Source of the DNA: Candidatus Pelagibacter sp.
GTDB taxonomy: Bacteria > Pseudomonadota > Alphaproteobacteria > Pelagibacterales > Pelagibacteraceae
Assembly (NCBI GenBank): GCA_028097785.1
Contig: JAOHFB010000016.1
Location: forward strand, 1 to 14,580
DNA: 14,580 nt
Reading direction: 5' to 3'
Part shown: positions 1-6,744 of the stretch, in pieces
How the letters are laid out: each line of letters begins with the position of its first letter
Position numbering within the stretch: the stretch's first letter is position 1
Translations under genes and position numbers: made by a program
The notes under the pieces: model-generated
The model's database searches: none
Told to the model about the DNA's origin: nothing
What the model saw: only the letters and a program-made list of their open reading frames with translations

Positions 1-911
1 CAAAAATTAATGAAACTAGTCATACTAAAAAGCTAAAACCAATTATTGAAAAATTATTTAAAGATCATCCTGGAAGCACTGATAATTTTTGGTTAGCAAC
101 AGAGCATGATGATGTTGTTAAACTTTTAAATTTTTTTATAAAAGAAAAATCTAATTTATTTGGTGATTACGAAGATGCCGTAAATCAAAATGATAATATT
201 TTATTTCACAGTGCTTTAAGTCCTTATATTAACTTAGGCTTAATAACCCCTGAATTTATTATTCAAAAAATTTTAGATTTTCATAAGAAAAACAAAATAA
301 GAATGAACTCCCTTGAAGGATATATTCGTCAGGTAATTGGATGGCGAGAATTTATGAGGGGTATTTATCAAGGATATTCAGAAAAAATGGAAGCTGGAAA
401 TTTTTTTAAACAAAATAGAAAAATGAAAAATTCTTGGTATGAAGGAACTACAGGATTACCACCGTTAGATCATGCAATTCAAAATGCGGTTCATCATGGA
501 TGGTCTCATCATATCGAAAGGTTAATGATTTTATCTAACATTATGAACCTTTGTGAGATTAAGCCTGTAATTGTCTACAAATGGTTTATGGAAATGTTTG
601 TAGATTCATCTGACTGGGTAATGGTTCCAAATGTATATGGGATGGGTTTATTCAGTGATGGTGGAATTTTTGCAACCAAACCTTATATTTGTGGATCTGC
701 TTATTTTATGAAAATGATGGATTTTAAAAAAGGGGATTGGTGTAATACGATGGATGGATTGTATTGGAGGTTCATTGATCGAAATAGAAAATTTTTTTTA
801 ACAAATCCAAGGTTATCAATGATGGTTCGTATCTTTGATAAAATGAAAGATGAAAGAAAAAAAATGATTTTATATGAAGCAGATAAATTTATTAAACAAA
901 ATACAATTTAG
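1..911 (+). CDS. Cryptochrome/photolyase family protein (PhrB/CryB-like), 5'-truncated by the window edge
   Basis: The reading frame is open from base 3, so this is the last 302 residues of a longer gene and the internal ATG at 303 is not its start. It resembles the bacterial cryptochrome/(6-4) photolyase group (PhrB, CryB, COG3046), light-driven FAD enzymes that repair UV lesions. Family-like segments are LFHSALSPYINLGLI (residues 67-81), EGYIRQVIGWREFMRGIY, HHIERLM and VMVPNVYGMGLFSDGG. Homologues of PhrB bind a 4Fe-4S cluster through four cysteines. Here only three cysteines are visible, in NLCEIKP, YICGSAY and GDWCNTM. The first canonical position seems to be proline (LPPLDHAI), and the paired CxxC after the KPY motif is absent. 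I infer a cluster-less subtype. The stop shares one base with the GTG of the next gene, suggesting translational coupling. Repair versus signalling role cannot be decided from this fragment. Confidence 0.9.
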   Translation, partial: KINETSHTKKLKPIIEKLFKDHPGSTDNFWLATEHDDVVKLLNFFIKEKSNLFGDYEDAVNQNDNILFHSALSPYINLGLITPEFIIQKILDFHKKNKIRMNSLEGYIRQVIGWREFMRGIYQGYSEKMEAGNFFKQNRKMKNSWYEGTTGLPPLDHAIQNAVHHGWSHHIERLMILSNIMNLCEIKPVIVYKWFMEMFVDSSDWVMVPNVYGMGLFSDGGIFATKPYICGSAYFMKMMDFKKGDWCNTMDGLYWRFIDRNRKFFLTNPRLSMMVRIFDKMKDERKKMILYEADKFIKQNTI

Positions 912-1033
912 TGAAAAAAGAAAATCTACCTTCAAAAATTTGTCCAGTTTGTAAAAGACCTTTTGTTTGGCGTAAGAAGTGGAAGTTAAATTGGGATAAA
1001 GTAAAGTATTGTTCCAAGAAGTGTTCTAAGTGA
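911..1033 (+). CDS. DUF2256 family small zinc-ribbon-like protein
   Basis: This is a 40-residue protein starting at GTG 911, which overlaps the photolyase stop by one base, and ending at TGA 1031-1033. The sequence begins MKKENLPSKICPVCKRPFVW and contains four cysteines in two pairs: CPVC at residues 11-14 and CSKKC at 34-38. There is a basic, tryptophan-rich stretch between them. This matches the DUF2256 family, whose cysteine arrangement suggests a single bound metal ion, probably zinc. No biochemical function is known to me. Its end overlaps the next gene by four bases (GTGA), so it is tightly coupled to both the photolyase and the YqaA-type gene. Short length and a GTG start make it easy to miss. 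The family call rests on the cysteine pattern and the LPSKICPVC opening. Confidence 0.88.
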   Translation: MKKENLPSKICPVCKRPFVWRKKWKLNWDKVKYCSKKCSK

Positions 1034-1446
1034 TTTATTTATCTCTATTTGCTATATCTTTTTTAGCAGCAACAATTTTACCATTTTCTTCTGAACTCTC
1101 TTTAGCAACGTTAATTGCAACATCAGATTATGACAATTTATTATTGTTAACTGTTGCAAGTTTTGGAAATATTTTAGGATCTTTTGTAAACTGGGCTTTA
1201 GGAACTTATTCTAGAAACCTTACTGCAAAAAAGTGGTTTCCATTTAAAGAAACACAAATAGAAAGATCATCAAAATGGTTTAAAAAGTTTGGTAAATGGT
1301 CATTATTATTTGCTTGGGTTCCTGTTGTAGGTGATCCACTAACTTTAGTTGCGGGCATACTGAGAGTAAAATTTATTGATTTTATTATTTTAGTAGCAAT
1401 TGGAAAAGTGAGCAGATATATTTTTGTCTTCTATTTGATTGGTTAG
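1030..1446 (+). CDS. YqaA family (DedA/VTT-like) inner membrane protein
   Basis: A 138-residue hydrophobic protein starting at GTG 1030, inside the last codons of the DUF2256 gene. It shows the YqaA/COG1238 pattern: an N-terminal membrane segment with the polar FSSELSLATLIA turn, a glycine-rich GNILGSFVNWALG helix, an amphipathic basic loop with KWFKKFGKW, then the conserved WVPVVGDPLTLVAGILR re-entrant-like segment and a final hydrophobic helix. The family is a short relative of the DedA/VTT proteins, and DedA members have been linked to lipid scrambling and membrane homeostasis. The exact role of YqaA proteins is not established. The next gene starts three bases after its stop, consistent with an operon. 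The function given is family-level only. Confidence 0.88.
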   Translation: MIYLSLFAISFLAATILPFSSELSLATLIATSDYDNLLLLTVASFGNILGSFVNWALGTYSRNLTAKKWFPFKETQIERSSKWFKKFGKWSLLFAWVPVVGDPLTLVAGILRVKFIDFIILVAIGKVSRYIFVFYLIG

Positions 1447-1449
1447 GCT

Positions 1450-2169
1450 ATGAATATATTAGTTTTACAACATATAAAAATTGAAGATCCAGGTTATATT
1501 AAAGATTTGATGTTAGCTGATGGAGTTAAGTTAACCACCATTGAGTTGGATGAAGGTGAAAAAATTCCAAATAATCTAAGTCAATTTGATGGAATGTTTT
1601 GTATGGGTGGTCCAATGGATACCTATATGGAAAAAGAATATCCTTGGTTAATTGAAGAAAAAAAAGCGATTAAAGAATTTGTTGTTGATTTAAAAAAACC
1701 TTATCTAGGTTTCTGTTTTGGTTGTCAGTTATTAGGTGAAGTAGTGGGTGGCAAAGTGGTTAAATCAAGCCCAGCAGAAATTGGTATTATGGATATTAAT
1801 TTTTCAAAAGAAAAAAATGAAGATAGATTGTTTTCTGAATTTCCAGAAAAAATTAAAAGCTTACAATGGCATTCTTATGAAGTTCAAGGGATAGAGAATA
1901 ATAAAGATATAACTTTGCTAGCTTCATCACCCATAACCAAATATCAAATTTTTAAATATCAAAATCATGCTTATGGAATTCAATTTCATATAGAAATTAA
2001 AGATACCACCGTCAATGAATGGGGATGTGTTCCAGAATACAAAAAAGCACTTGAAGATCAGTTGGGAGAGGGTGCTTTAGAAAAATTTGATAATGCTGCA
2101 AAAGATAATATGTCTGATATGAATAATTATTCCAAAATTTTATATGACAATTTTAAAAAGATATTATGA
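1450..2169 (+). CDS. Class I glutamine amidotransferase (GMP synthase-like GATase domain)
   Basis: A 239-residue stand-alone class I glutamine amidotransferase (COG0518 type). These domains hydrolyse glutamine to release ammonia, or act as gamma-glutamyl hydrolases. The nucleophile elbow is GFCFGCQ with Cys89, and the remaining triad is GIQFHIE with His180 and Glu182, so the triad looks complete. An early MGGPMD motif (52-57) fits the oxyanion strand. No synthetase domain is fused and no obvious synthetase partner lies next to it, so the acceptor is unknown; free-standing members may be catabolic peptidases/hydrolases or act with a distant partner. It starts three bases after the YqaA gene and overlaps the GNAT gene by ATGA. 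A weak purine stretch (TTAGG) lies just upstream of the ATG. Confidence 0.92.
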   Translation: MNILVLQHIKIEDPGYIKDLMLADGVKLTTIELDEGEKIPNNLSQFDGMFCMGGPMDTYMEKEYPWLIEEKKAIKEFVVDLKKPYLGFCFGCQLLGEVVGGKVVKSSPAEIGIMDINFSKEKNEDRLFSEFPEKIKSLQWHSYEVQGIENNKDITLLASSPITKYQIFKYQNHAYGIQFHIEIKDTTVNEWGCVPEYKKALEDQLGEGALEKFDNAAKDNMSDMNNYSKILYDNFKKIL

Positions 2170-2888
2170 ATAAATTAAAACTAGGTCCTAAAGTAAATTT
2201 TAAAAAAGCAAAGTTACCCATAAAAAAAAGATTGGTTGGAAATTACACAATCCTTGAGCCTTTAAACGTTAGCAAACATGCACAAAATCTATATTTAGAA
2301 TATTCAAAAGATAAAAAGAATATAATTTGGACATACTTACCTTACGGTCCATTTAGAACATATGTAAGTTTTAGAAATTGGCTTAAATCGTTTTGTTTGA
2401 ACAAAGATCCTTTTTTTTATGCAATTTATTCTAAGAGACATAAGAAATATTGTGGGATGGCTAGTTATTTAAGAATTGAGCCAGATCATGGTTCAATTGA
2501 AGTTGGACATATAAATTATTCTCTGCTTCTACAAAATTCAGTTGAGGGAACTGAAACGATGTATTTGATGATGAGAAATGCTTTTGATGTTTTAGGCAAC
2601 AGAAGATATGAGTGGAAATGTAATAATTTAAATTCAAACTCAAAAAAAGCAGCTTTAAGATTAGGTTTTAGATTTGAAGGTGTGTTCAGACAGATGTTTA
2701 TTTTTAAAGGTAGAAGCAGAGATTCAGCTTGGTTTTCAATTTTAGATAAAGAATGGCCAAGCAACAAAAAAAGATTTTTGAATTATTTAAAAAAAATAAA
2801 TTTTGATAAAAATTATAATTTTTTATTAATCACCAAAATGTTCCATATCAGATTTGCCCTTTTTTATTTGATCAACTGCAGATTTTAA
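2166..2888 (+). CDS. GNAT family N-acetyltransferase (RimJ/RimL type)
   Basis: A 240-residue GNAT protein of the RimJ/RimL (COG1670) kind. It has an early GNYTILEPLNV segment, then CGMASYLRIEPDHGSIEVGHINYS, which matches the central beta strands. The acetyl-CoA and C-terminal motifs are NSNSKKAALRLGFRFEGVF followed by GRSRDSAWFSILDKEW. The substrate cannot be told; relatives acetylate ribosomal protein N-termini, amino acids or antibiotics. Translation is probably coupled to the amidotransferase through the ATGA overlap. The last 21 codons (after about residue 219) lie antisense to the end of the oxygenase-like gene and look unlike a normal GNAT tail, so the natural C-terminus may have been extended by loss of an earlier stop codon. 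Confidence 0.9.
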   Translation: MNKLKLGPKVNFKKAKLPIKKRLVGNYTILEPLNVSKHAQNLYLEYSKDKKNIIWTYLPYGPFRTYVSFRNWLKSFCLNKDPFFYAIYSKRHKKYCGMASYLRIEPDHGSIEVGHINYSLLLQNSVEGTETMYLMMRNAFDVLGNRRYEWKCNNLNSNSKKAALRLGFRFEGVFRQMFIFKGRSRDSAWFSILDKEWPSNKKRFLNYLKKINFDKNYNFLLITKMFHIRFALFYLINCRF

Positions 2889-3806
2889 AATTTCAGAAGC
2901 ATTTTCTAATTGTTTAATTGAATCTAAGTTTAGTTCTTGAAAATTTTTATCTAAAATTTTTTCATCCAGAAGTTTTTTAACATGAGTTGCCGTATGTTTA
3001 GTAAACTCCTTAGAAAGTATTTCTACTGGATCTACATGGCATAATTGACCATATTTGGTGTAGTCTTTAATGCTTGGGTCACTAGCCATATAGCCGTTGA
3101 CCAATGTAATTCTTTCACCTAGAGATGTGAGACCAGTAGCTCGATGAACAACATGCTTTCCTTGTTGAAAAACTGCATATCCAGGACCAGGTATTTCAGG
3201 TGAAATAATTTTGTTTAGGGGAATTTCTTTATTATTCTTTTTTATTTCTGCCATTTCATCTTTCGTTCCATAAAAATATTGAAATTGACCTCCTTTAATT
3301 TTTTTTGGGTCTGTAACAAACATCACATAGTCAAACATCAAAGTATCTACATGCCATTTATCAACATTCTTTTCTAATTCTAAAGGATTGTAATTTAAGT
3401 GACCTAGTTGATGGGGAATTGTATGAGGAGATACATTAATTCCTGTTATATCTGATAAAAAAATACTTACTTCATCAGATAGGCATAAGTCTCTTAAAAA
3501 TTTAGATCGATAAACTCCACCTCTAACGTTTCTAGCTATTCTTTGACTAGAAGTTGTAAATTTTTCTAGCTTTCTAGTCACATCTAATAATATTTCACTA
3601 CCTTCGTCACTTAAGATTCTAAATACTGAAGTTGCAGCAAAATCGACAGGTGAGTCAGCAATAATTTCTTCTGAATAACCCAAATCTTTTAGTGAATAAA
3701 TTTCGTTTGGTTTTTCTAGTTGAAGATGTTTTTTTGGATCAAAAGATGCTTTATCGTCTATTAGCTTAAAACCATCTGGAACATTATCTAAATTTATTGG
3801 GTACAT
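2826..3806 (-). CDS. Putative Fe(II)/2-oxoglutarate-dependent oxygenase
   Basis: I choose the ATG at 3804-3806, giving 326 residues beginning MYPINLDNVPDGF. An upstream in-frame TTG at 3860 would add 18 residues but is a weak start codon almost touching the divergent gene. The protein carries a double-stranded beta-helix signature: WHVD (His152 and Asp154), a GGQFQYFYG strand, and a distal GKHVVHRATGLTSLGER segment. In that segment His221 would be the third iron ligand and Arg232, eleven residues on, the 2-oxoglutarate carboxylate anchor. Retention of Asp in HxD argues for a hydroxylase rather than a radical halogenase of the BesD/HalD type, where this position is glycine. The substrate is unknown. 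The C-terminal tail (KQLENASEILKSAVDQIKK) is probably helical. Its final 63 bases overlap the convergent GNAT gene. The oxygenase class is inferred from motifs. Confidence 0.72.
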   Translation of the reverse strand: MYPINLDNVPDGFKLIDDKASFDPKKHLQLEKPNEIYSLKDLGYSEEIIADSPVDFAATSVFRILSDEGSEILLDVTRKLEKFTTSSQRIARNVRGGVYRSKFLRDLCLSDEVSIFLSDITGINVSPHTIPHQLGHLNYNPLELEKNVDKWHVDTLMFDYVMFVTDPKKIKGGQFQYFYGTKDEMAEIKKNNKEIPLNKIISPEIPGPGYAVFQQGKHVVHRATGLTSLGERITLVNGYMASDPSIKDYTKYGQLCHVDPVEILSKEFTKHTATHVKKLLDEKILDKNFQELNLDSIKQLENASEILKSAVDQIKKGKSDMEHFGD

Positions 3807-3865
3807 AAATTTATTTCTAAAATAGTAGTTGATGTTACTATTCAAGAAATGTTTAATCAAATAAA
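3807..3865. promoter_or_regulatory. Divergent promoter region between the oxygenase-like gene and the small membrane protein
   Basis: On the + strand TTGATG (3829-3834) and TTTAAT (3852-3857) are separated by 17 bases, a good sigma-70-like pair, with the next ATG only eight bases further on. On the - strand a weaker pair, TTGAAT and TATTTT (complement of 3819-3824), has a 15-base spacer ahead of the ATG at 3806. In such AT-rich DNA single elements occur by chance, so only the + strand pair is reasonably supported. Confidence 0.4.
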
Positions 3866-4087
3866 ATGAACAATAAGTTTTTTGAATGGGCTGGTGTCGT
3901 TACGGCTATTTTATATTCAATGTTTGTAGCACTAAATATTGGAATAGAATTTTTTGGTTTCTGCTTACTACTGTTATCAGCAATTTTAATTGGAATTTGG
4001 GCCTTCAGGGGAGGTCATAAAGGAATACTTTTGTTGCAGTTCTTTTACGCAACAGCAGGTATTATTGGCATGATCCGTTGGTTTTAG
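3866..4087 (+). CDS. Small integral membrane protein of unknown function
   Basis: A 73-residue, almost entirely hydrophobic protein with about three membrane segments: roughly residues 7-27, 30-47 and 52-70. The segments are separated by a short AFRGGHKG loop, and the protein ends in IIGMIRWF. The two glycine/histidine-rich loop and a C-terminal IxRW ending recall short PnuC-like or CBU_0592-like membrane domains, but the resemblance is too weak to name a function. It is divergent from the oxygenase-like gene. Its stop codon TAG (4085-4087) interlocks with the stop of the convergent photolyase-like gene (4084-4086), so there is no room for a terminator. No Shine-Dalgarno sequence precedes the ATG. 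Confidence 0.7.
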   Translation: MNNKFFEWAGVVTAILYSMFVALNIGIEFFGFCLLLLSAILIGIWAFRGGHKGILLLQFFYATAGIIGMIRWF

Positions 4088-5223
4088 TTAAAAGTCGAAA
4101 TTATTTTTGGAATATAATTTTTGAATTTAAAAAATCCTTTATTACAGTATTGCCAAGCTAATTGATCTAGATGTCTGTATAAAAAATTCATTTTTAAATC
4201 ATTTGAATTTAAATAATCTAAACTTTCTCCAACATTAGGATACAGTGCATAACAGTTATCAATATTTTTAATTTCACTTATATCAATAACCTCACAATCT
4301 ATAGATTTATCTTTTAACCTTTGACTTTGATCATCCATTAAAAGAGATTTAAATTTTACTAATTTTTCACTGAGTTTTATAGATCTATGTTCATTTTTGT
4401 TTGAAACTATATAAATTTTTTCAAACTTATTTTCTTTAAAGTCAGTGATTTCAAAAGATAAATTATTTTCAAAAATTAATAGATTTTTCTCTTCAATATT
4501 TTGTGGGTTATTGAATTCTCGTTTTATTACAGAGTAAGATTTTTCAGAGACTTTTGGGGAAGCATTTTCATTTAATTCAATATTTTGAAATCTATTATTC
4601 GTAAATTTTTTAATGTTCCATTCACTTGCAAGGTAATGTTTTCCTTGTGTTTGAATACCTGCTACCCATCTCCAACCAAGAGTATTTGATGCAGCATCTC
4701 CATCGTAAAGATGTTGTAAAAAAAACTCAGAGCCTAATTGCCATGGTAACCCTAGAGTGAATATCCAGATGCTTGCAAACCACATTCTAGTATGATTATG
4801 AAGATAGTTATTTTCTTTTAGTTCATTTACCCATTGATTAAAGCATTCTATGTCAGTTTTTCCCTCGATTGCATTTAGGTAATCTTTATTATTTTTAAAT
4901 TCGTTTCTAAGATTATTTAGTTCAATTAAATAATCTGACCAAACATTTGGTCTCAACTCAAGCCAGCCTTTCCAATAGGTTCGCCACAAAACCTCTTGAA
5001 TAAATTTTTCATTCTTTGCAAATGAAAATTTTTTAAGCGATTTATCAATCAGCTCTAATTCATTTATTATTCCGTGAGTAATGTATGGAGATAAACATGA
5101 AGTATTAGATCTATTATCAGGACCAAAATCAAAGTTTCTTAATTTAGAATATTCAGAAAGATTATTTTCAACAAACTGATTTAATTTATCAACGGCTTTA
5201 GCCCTTGAAGCTTCAAATATCAT
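4084..5223 (-). CDS. Photolyase/cryptochrome-family FAD-binding protein with apparently permuted domain order
   Basis: A 379-residue protein. Residues 1 to about 215 match the FAD-binding helical domain of DNA photolyases and cryptochromes: NTSCLSPYITHG (40-51), EVLWRTYWKGWLELRP (77-92), HNHTRMWFASIWIFTLGLPW (142-161) and DGDAASNTLGWRW (174-186). Asp174, Asp176 and Asn180 occupy the places of the flavin-contacting residues of E. coli photolyase. The domain normally follows an N-terminal alpha/beta antenna domain, but here it starts at residue 1. After a linker, residues 246-379 look alpha/beta: KNLLIFENNLSF resembles the usual first strand (LVWFRRDLRL), and EKIYIVSN, CEVIDIS and NCYALYPNVGE follow, ending GFFKFKNYIPKI. 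I infer a circular permutation. The family seems widespread in alphaproteobacteria as an FAD-binding-domain protein of unproven activity. It ends the long minus-strand gene run. Confidence 0.88.
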   Translation of the reverse strand: MIFEASRAKAVDKLNQFVENNLSEYSKLRNFDFGPDNRSNTSCLSPYITHGIINELELIDKSLKKFSFAKNEKFIQEVLWRTYWKGWLELRPNVWSDYLIELNNLRNEFKNNKDYLNAIEGKTDIECFNQWVNELKENNYLHNHTRMWFASIWIFTLGLPWQLGSEFFLQHLYDGDAASNTLGWRWVAGIQTQGKHYLASEWNIKKFTNNRFQNIELNENASPKVSEKSYSVIKREFNNPQNIEEKNLLIFENNLSFEITDFKENKFEKIYIVSNKNEHRSIKLSEKLVKFKSLLMDDQSQRLKDKSIDCEVIDISEIKNIDNCYALYPNVGESLDYLNSNDLKMNFLYRHLDQLAWQYCNKGFFKFKNYIPKIISTFN

Positions 5224-5229
5224 GTTAAA

Positions 5230-5610
5230 CTATTTTGATTTTTTTTTCTTTAGACCCAATTTGTCACTATGTCTTAGTCTTAAAATTACAATCGCAGCTG
5301 CAATCAGAACTATAGCAACAGCCTCATATACTAATGCAGTTGGATCCATTTCTTTACCTTGCAAAATTATAAATCGAGCAAGAGCGGTGATTGCAATTAA
5401 AAGGGGTAGAGTTATGCTAATCGATTGTTGATCCCAAAATACCCTAACCATTGCAAGAACTTCTAGATATAAAAACATTAACAACAAATCAGCAAGTGTG
5501 ACTGATTGATTTAGAAACATATTTTTAATTTCTATGCCAACAGCAATTACTGTGCTTATTAAAATAATGCACATTAAAATTAGTTGCAGATTTTTTGCTA
5601 TTTTTTCCAT
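5230..5610 (-). CDS. PsiE-like (phosphate-starvation-inducible E family) membrane protein
   Basis: A 126-residue inner membrane protein with about four hydrophobic helices (roughly 10-27, 38-55, 66-84, 93-111) and a strongly basic C-terminus (KLGLKKKKSK). The central FLYLEVLAMVRVFW segment followed by ITLPLLIAITALARFIIL matches the PsiE family, whose E. coli member is induced by phosphate starvation. The molecular role of PsiE is not known to me. Its ATG shares one base with the stop of the preceding gene (TAATG), which implies coupled translation. Its stop is only six bases before the photolyase-like start. Whether it responds to phosphate here is not shown by the sequence; I see no convincing pho box in the window. 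Confidence 0.82.
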   Translation of the reverse strand: MEKIAKNLQLILMCIILISTVIAVGIEIKNMFLNQSVTLADLLLMFLYLEVLAMVRVFWDQQSISITLPLLIAITALARFIILQGKEMDPTALVYEAVAIVLIAAAIVILRLRHSDKLGLKKKKSK

Positions 5611-6068
5611 TACTTATCTTTACTAAATGGCAACCACTTTTCAAACACCGATTTAGATGGTCCATCATAAGGAATAGAATATGAGCTTGGATTAGGACTG
5701 GTTAAAACTTCTATCCCCTTAGAAAATACAAATATAAATACTACTACAAAAACAATGACCATTATTTTAAAGGGGTCAAAATTTTTTGTTTTAAAAACAC
5801 TGCTAGATTTTTCCTCTGCTTTATGAAAATGTTTAAAGGTCATATACACCGCAAATATTAAACCAATATGAGCAATATAAAGACCCGCCCAACCAAATGC
5901 AAAAGTTGTGTAAGAAAAAATATATAAACTAAAAACTGTGGTCCAAATAAAACTTAAAACCAATAATATTTGTAATCTTACAGATCTTGGTAAAGATCTA
6001 AGATCATTTTTGCTGTCATCAAACAATATGTTTGCAGCATCTACCATCCAGTTTTTTAGTGATTCCAT
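5610..6068 (-). CDS. Membrane protein of unknown function
   Basis: A 152-residue protein I do not recognise. A charged N-terminal portion (residues 1-30) is followed by three predicted membrane helices, about 33-52, 57-77 and 101-121. Between the second and third helix is a cytoplasm-like basic loop (FKHFHKAEEKSSSVFKTKNFDP). A polar, proline- and serine-containing tail follows (SPNPSSYSIPYDGPSK). It is directly coupled to the PsiE-like gene through a TAATG overlap, so the two may work together in the membrane. The 54-base gap upstream is the largest break in the minus-strand run from 9477 to 4084 and could hold an internal promoter, though I see only weak candidates. Confidence 0.75.
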   Translation of the reverse strand: MESLKNWMVDAANILFDDSKNDLRSLPRSVRLQILLVLSFIWTTVFSLYIFSYTTFAFGWAGLYIAHIGLIFAVYMTFKHFHKAEEKSSSVFKTKNFDPFKIMVIVFVVVFIFVFSKGIEVLTSPNPSSYSIPYDGPSKSVFEKWLPFSKDK

Positions 6069-6122
6069 AGTTTGAAGATATAATTAATAAAATTTTTAAC
6101 AATTACTAAATTGTCCTAAATT

Positions 6123-6740
6123 TTAGCTTAAATTGGCTCTAATAACGTTTTCTAACTGAGTAGCGCTTTGAGCGCCTGAAATAAAATCTTTACCTATCTC
6201 AAAAAAGGGAACACCACTAATATGTTTTTCTTTTGCTTCTGATATTTTTGAATTTACAAGTTCAATATTTTTTTCATTAATAAATTCTTTAAATACTTTC
6301 TCAGAAATATTATTTTGTTTAGCAATTTCAATTAAAATATCTAAATTTCCAATATCAAGTCCGTCAATAAAATATGATTGATATATTTTTTCTTTAATTT
6401 CATTATCTAGATTAAATTGTTCACTTAAAATAATAAGTAAATGAGAAAGAACAGTGTTTGGAGTTTTATTTATTTTATCCAAATTAAAATTCATGCCAGA
6501 CTCTTTTGCTTTTAATCTCATATTTTCATACATAGGAGCAGCAAAATTTTTTCCACCAAACTTTATTTCAAGATATTTTTCCCTAGAAATTCCTTCAGCT
6601 GGCATATCAGGATTTAATTGAAAAGGGATATGTCGAATATCAAATTTTATATTAGAAAATTTTTTTAATGCGTTATTTAAATTTGCATGTCCAATAAAAC
6701 ACCATCCGCAAATAGTGTCTGCAAAAACATTTATTTTCAT
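6123..6740 (-). CDS. DsbA family oxidoreductase (FrnE/2-hydroxychromene-2-carboxylate isomerase-like)
   Basis: A 205-residue thioredoxin-fold protein of the FrnE branch of the DsbA superfamily. The redox motif is Cys11-Gly-Trp-Cys14, in the family context TICGWCFIG; most FrnE proteins carry CPWC, so glycine in the second position is a mild departure that should shift the redox potential. The cis-proline loop is GVPFF (176-180, Pro178), followed by the family-typical ISGAQS segment. No signal peptide is present, so it is presumably cytoplasmic, unlike DsbA. Its ATG lies four bases after the argG stop, and no Shine-Dalgarno sequence is visible, consistent with co-transcription with argG. Substrates are unknown; relatives act in disulfide exchange and oxidative stress. 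Confidence 0.9.
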   Translation of the reverse strand: MKINVFADTICGWCFIGHANLNNALKKFSNIKFDIRHIPFQLNPDMPAEGISREKYLEIKFGGKNFAAPMYENMRLKAKESGMNFNLDKINKTPNTVLSHLLIILSEQFNLDNEIKEKIYQSYFIDGLDIGNLDILIEIAKQNNISEKVFKEFINEKNIELVNSKISEAKEKHISGVPFFEIGKDFISGAQSATQLENVIRANLS

Positions 6741-6744
6741 TAAT

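Noticed and set aside
303..911. Internal ATG at 303 as the start of the first gene
   Set aside because: The same frame is open to the window edge and residues encoded before 303 match the photolyase family, so the gene begins outside the window.
2461..2767. Two short minus-strand open frames inside the GNAT gene
   Set aside because: They are antisense to conserved GNAT motifs, have no recognisable protein features and lack plausible start contexts.
3807..3860. Longer oxygenase-like start at TTG 3860
   Set aside because: TTG is a weak start, the extra 18 residues look unconserved, and it would leave only five bases to the divergent gene; an ATG is available at 3806.
5222..5431. Plus-strand open frame of 69 codons opposite the PsiE-like gene
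   Set aside because: It is the antisense of a membrane protein with clear family motifs, and no independent support was seen.
6069..6122. Internal promoter in the 54-base gap between the FrnE-type gene and the unknown membrane protein
   Set aside because: A TTGTTA is present on the minus strand but -10 candidates are poor or badly spaced.
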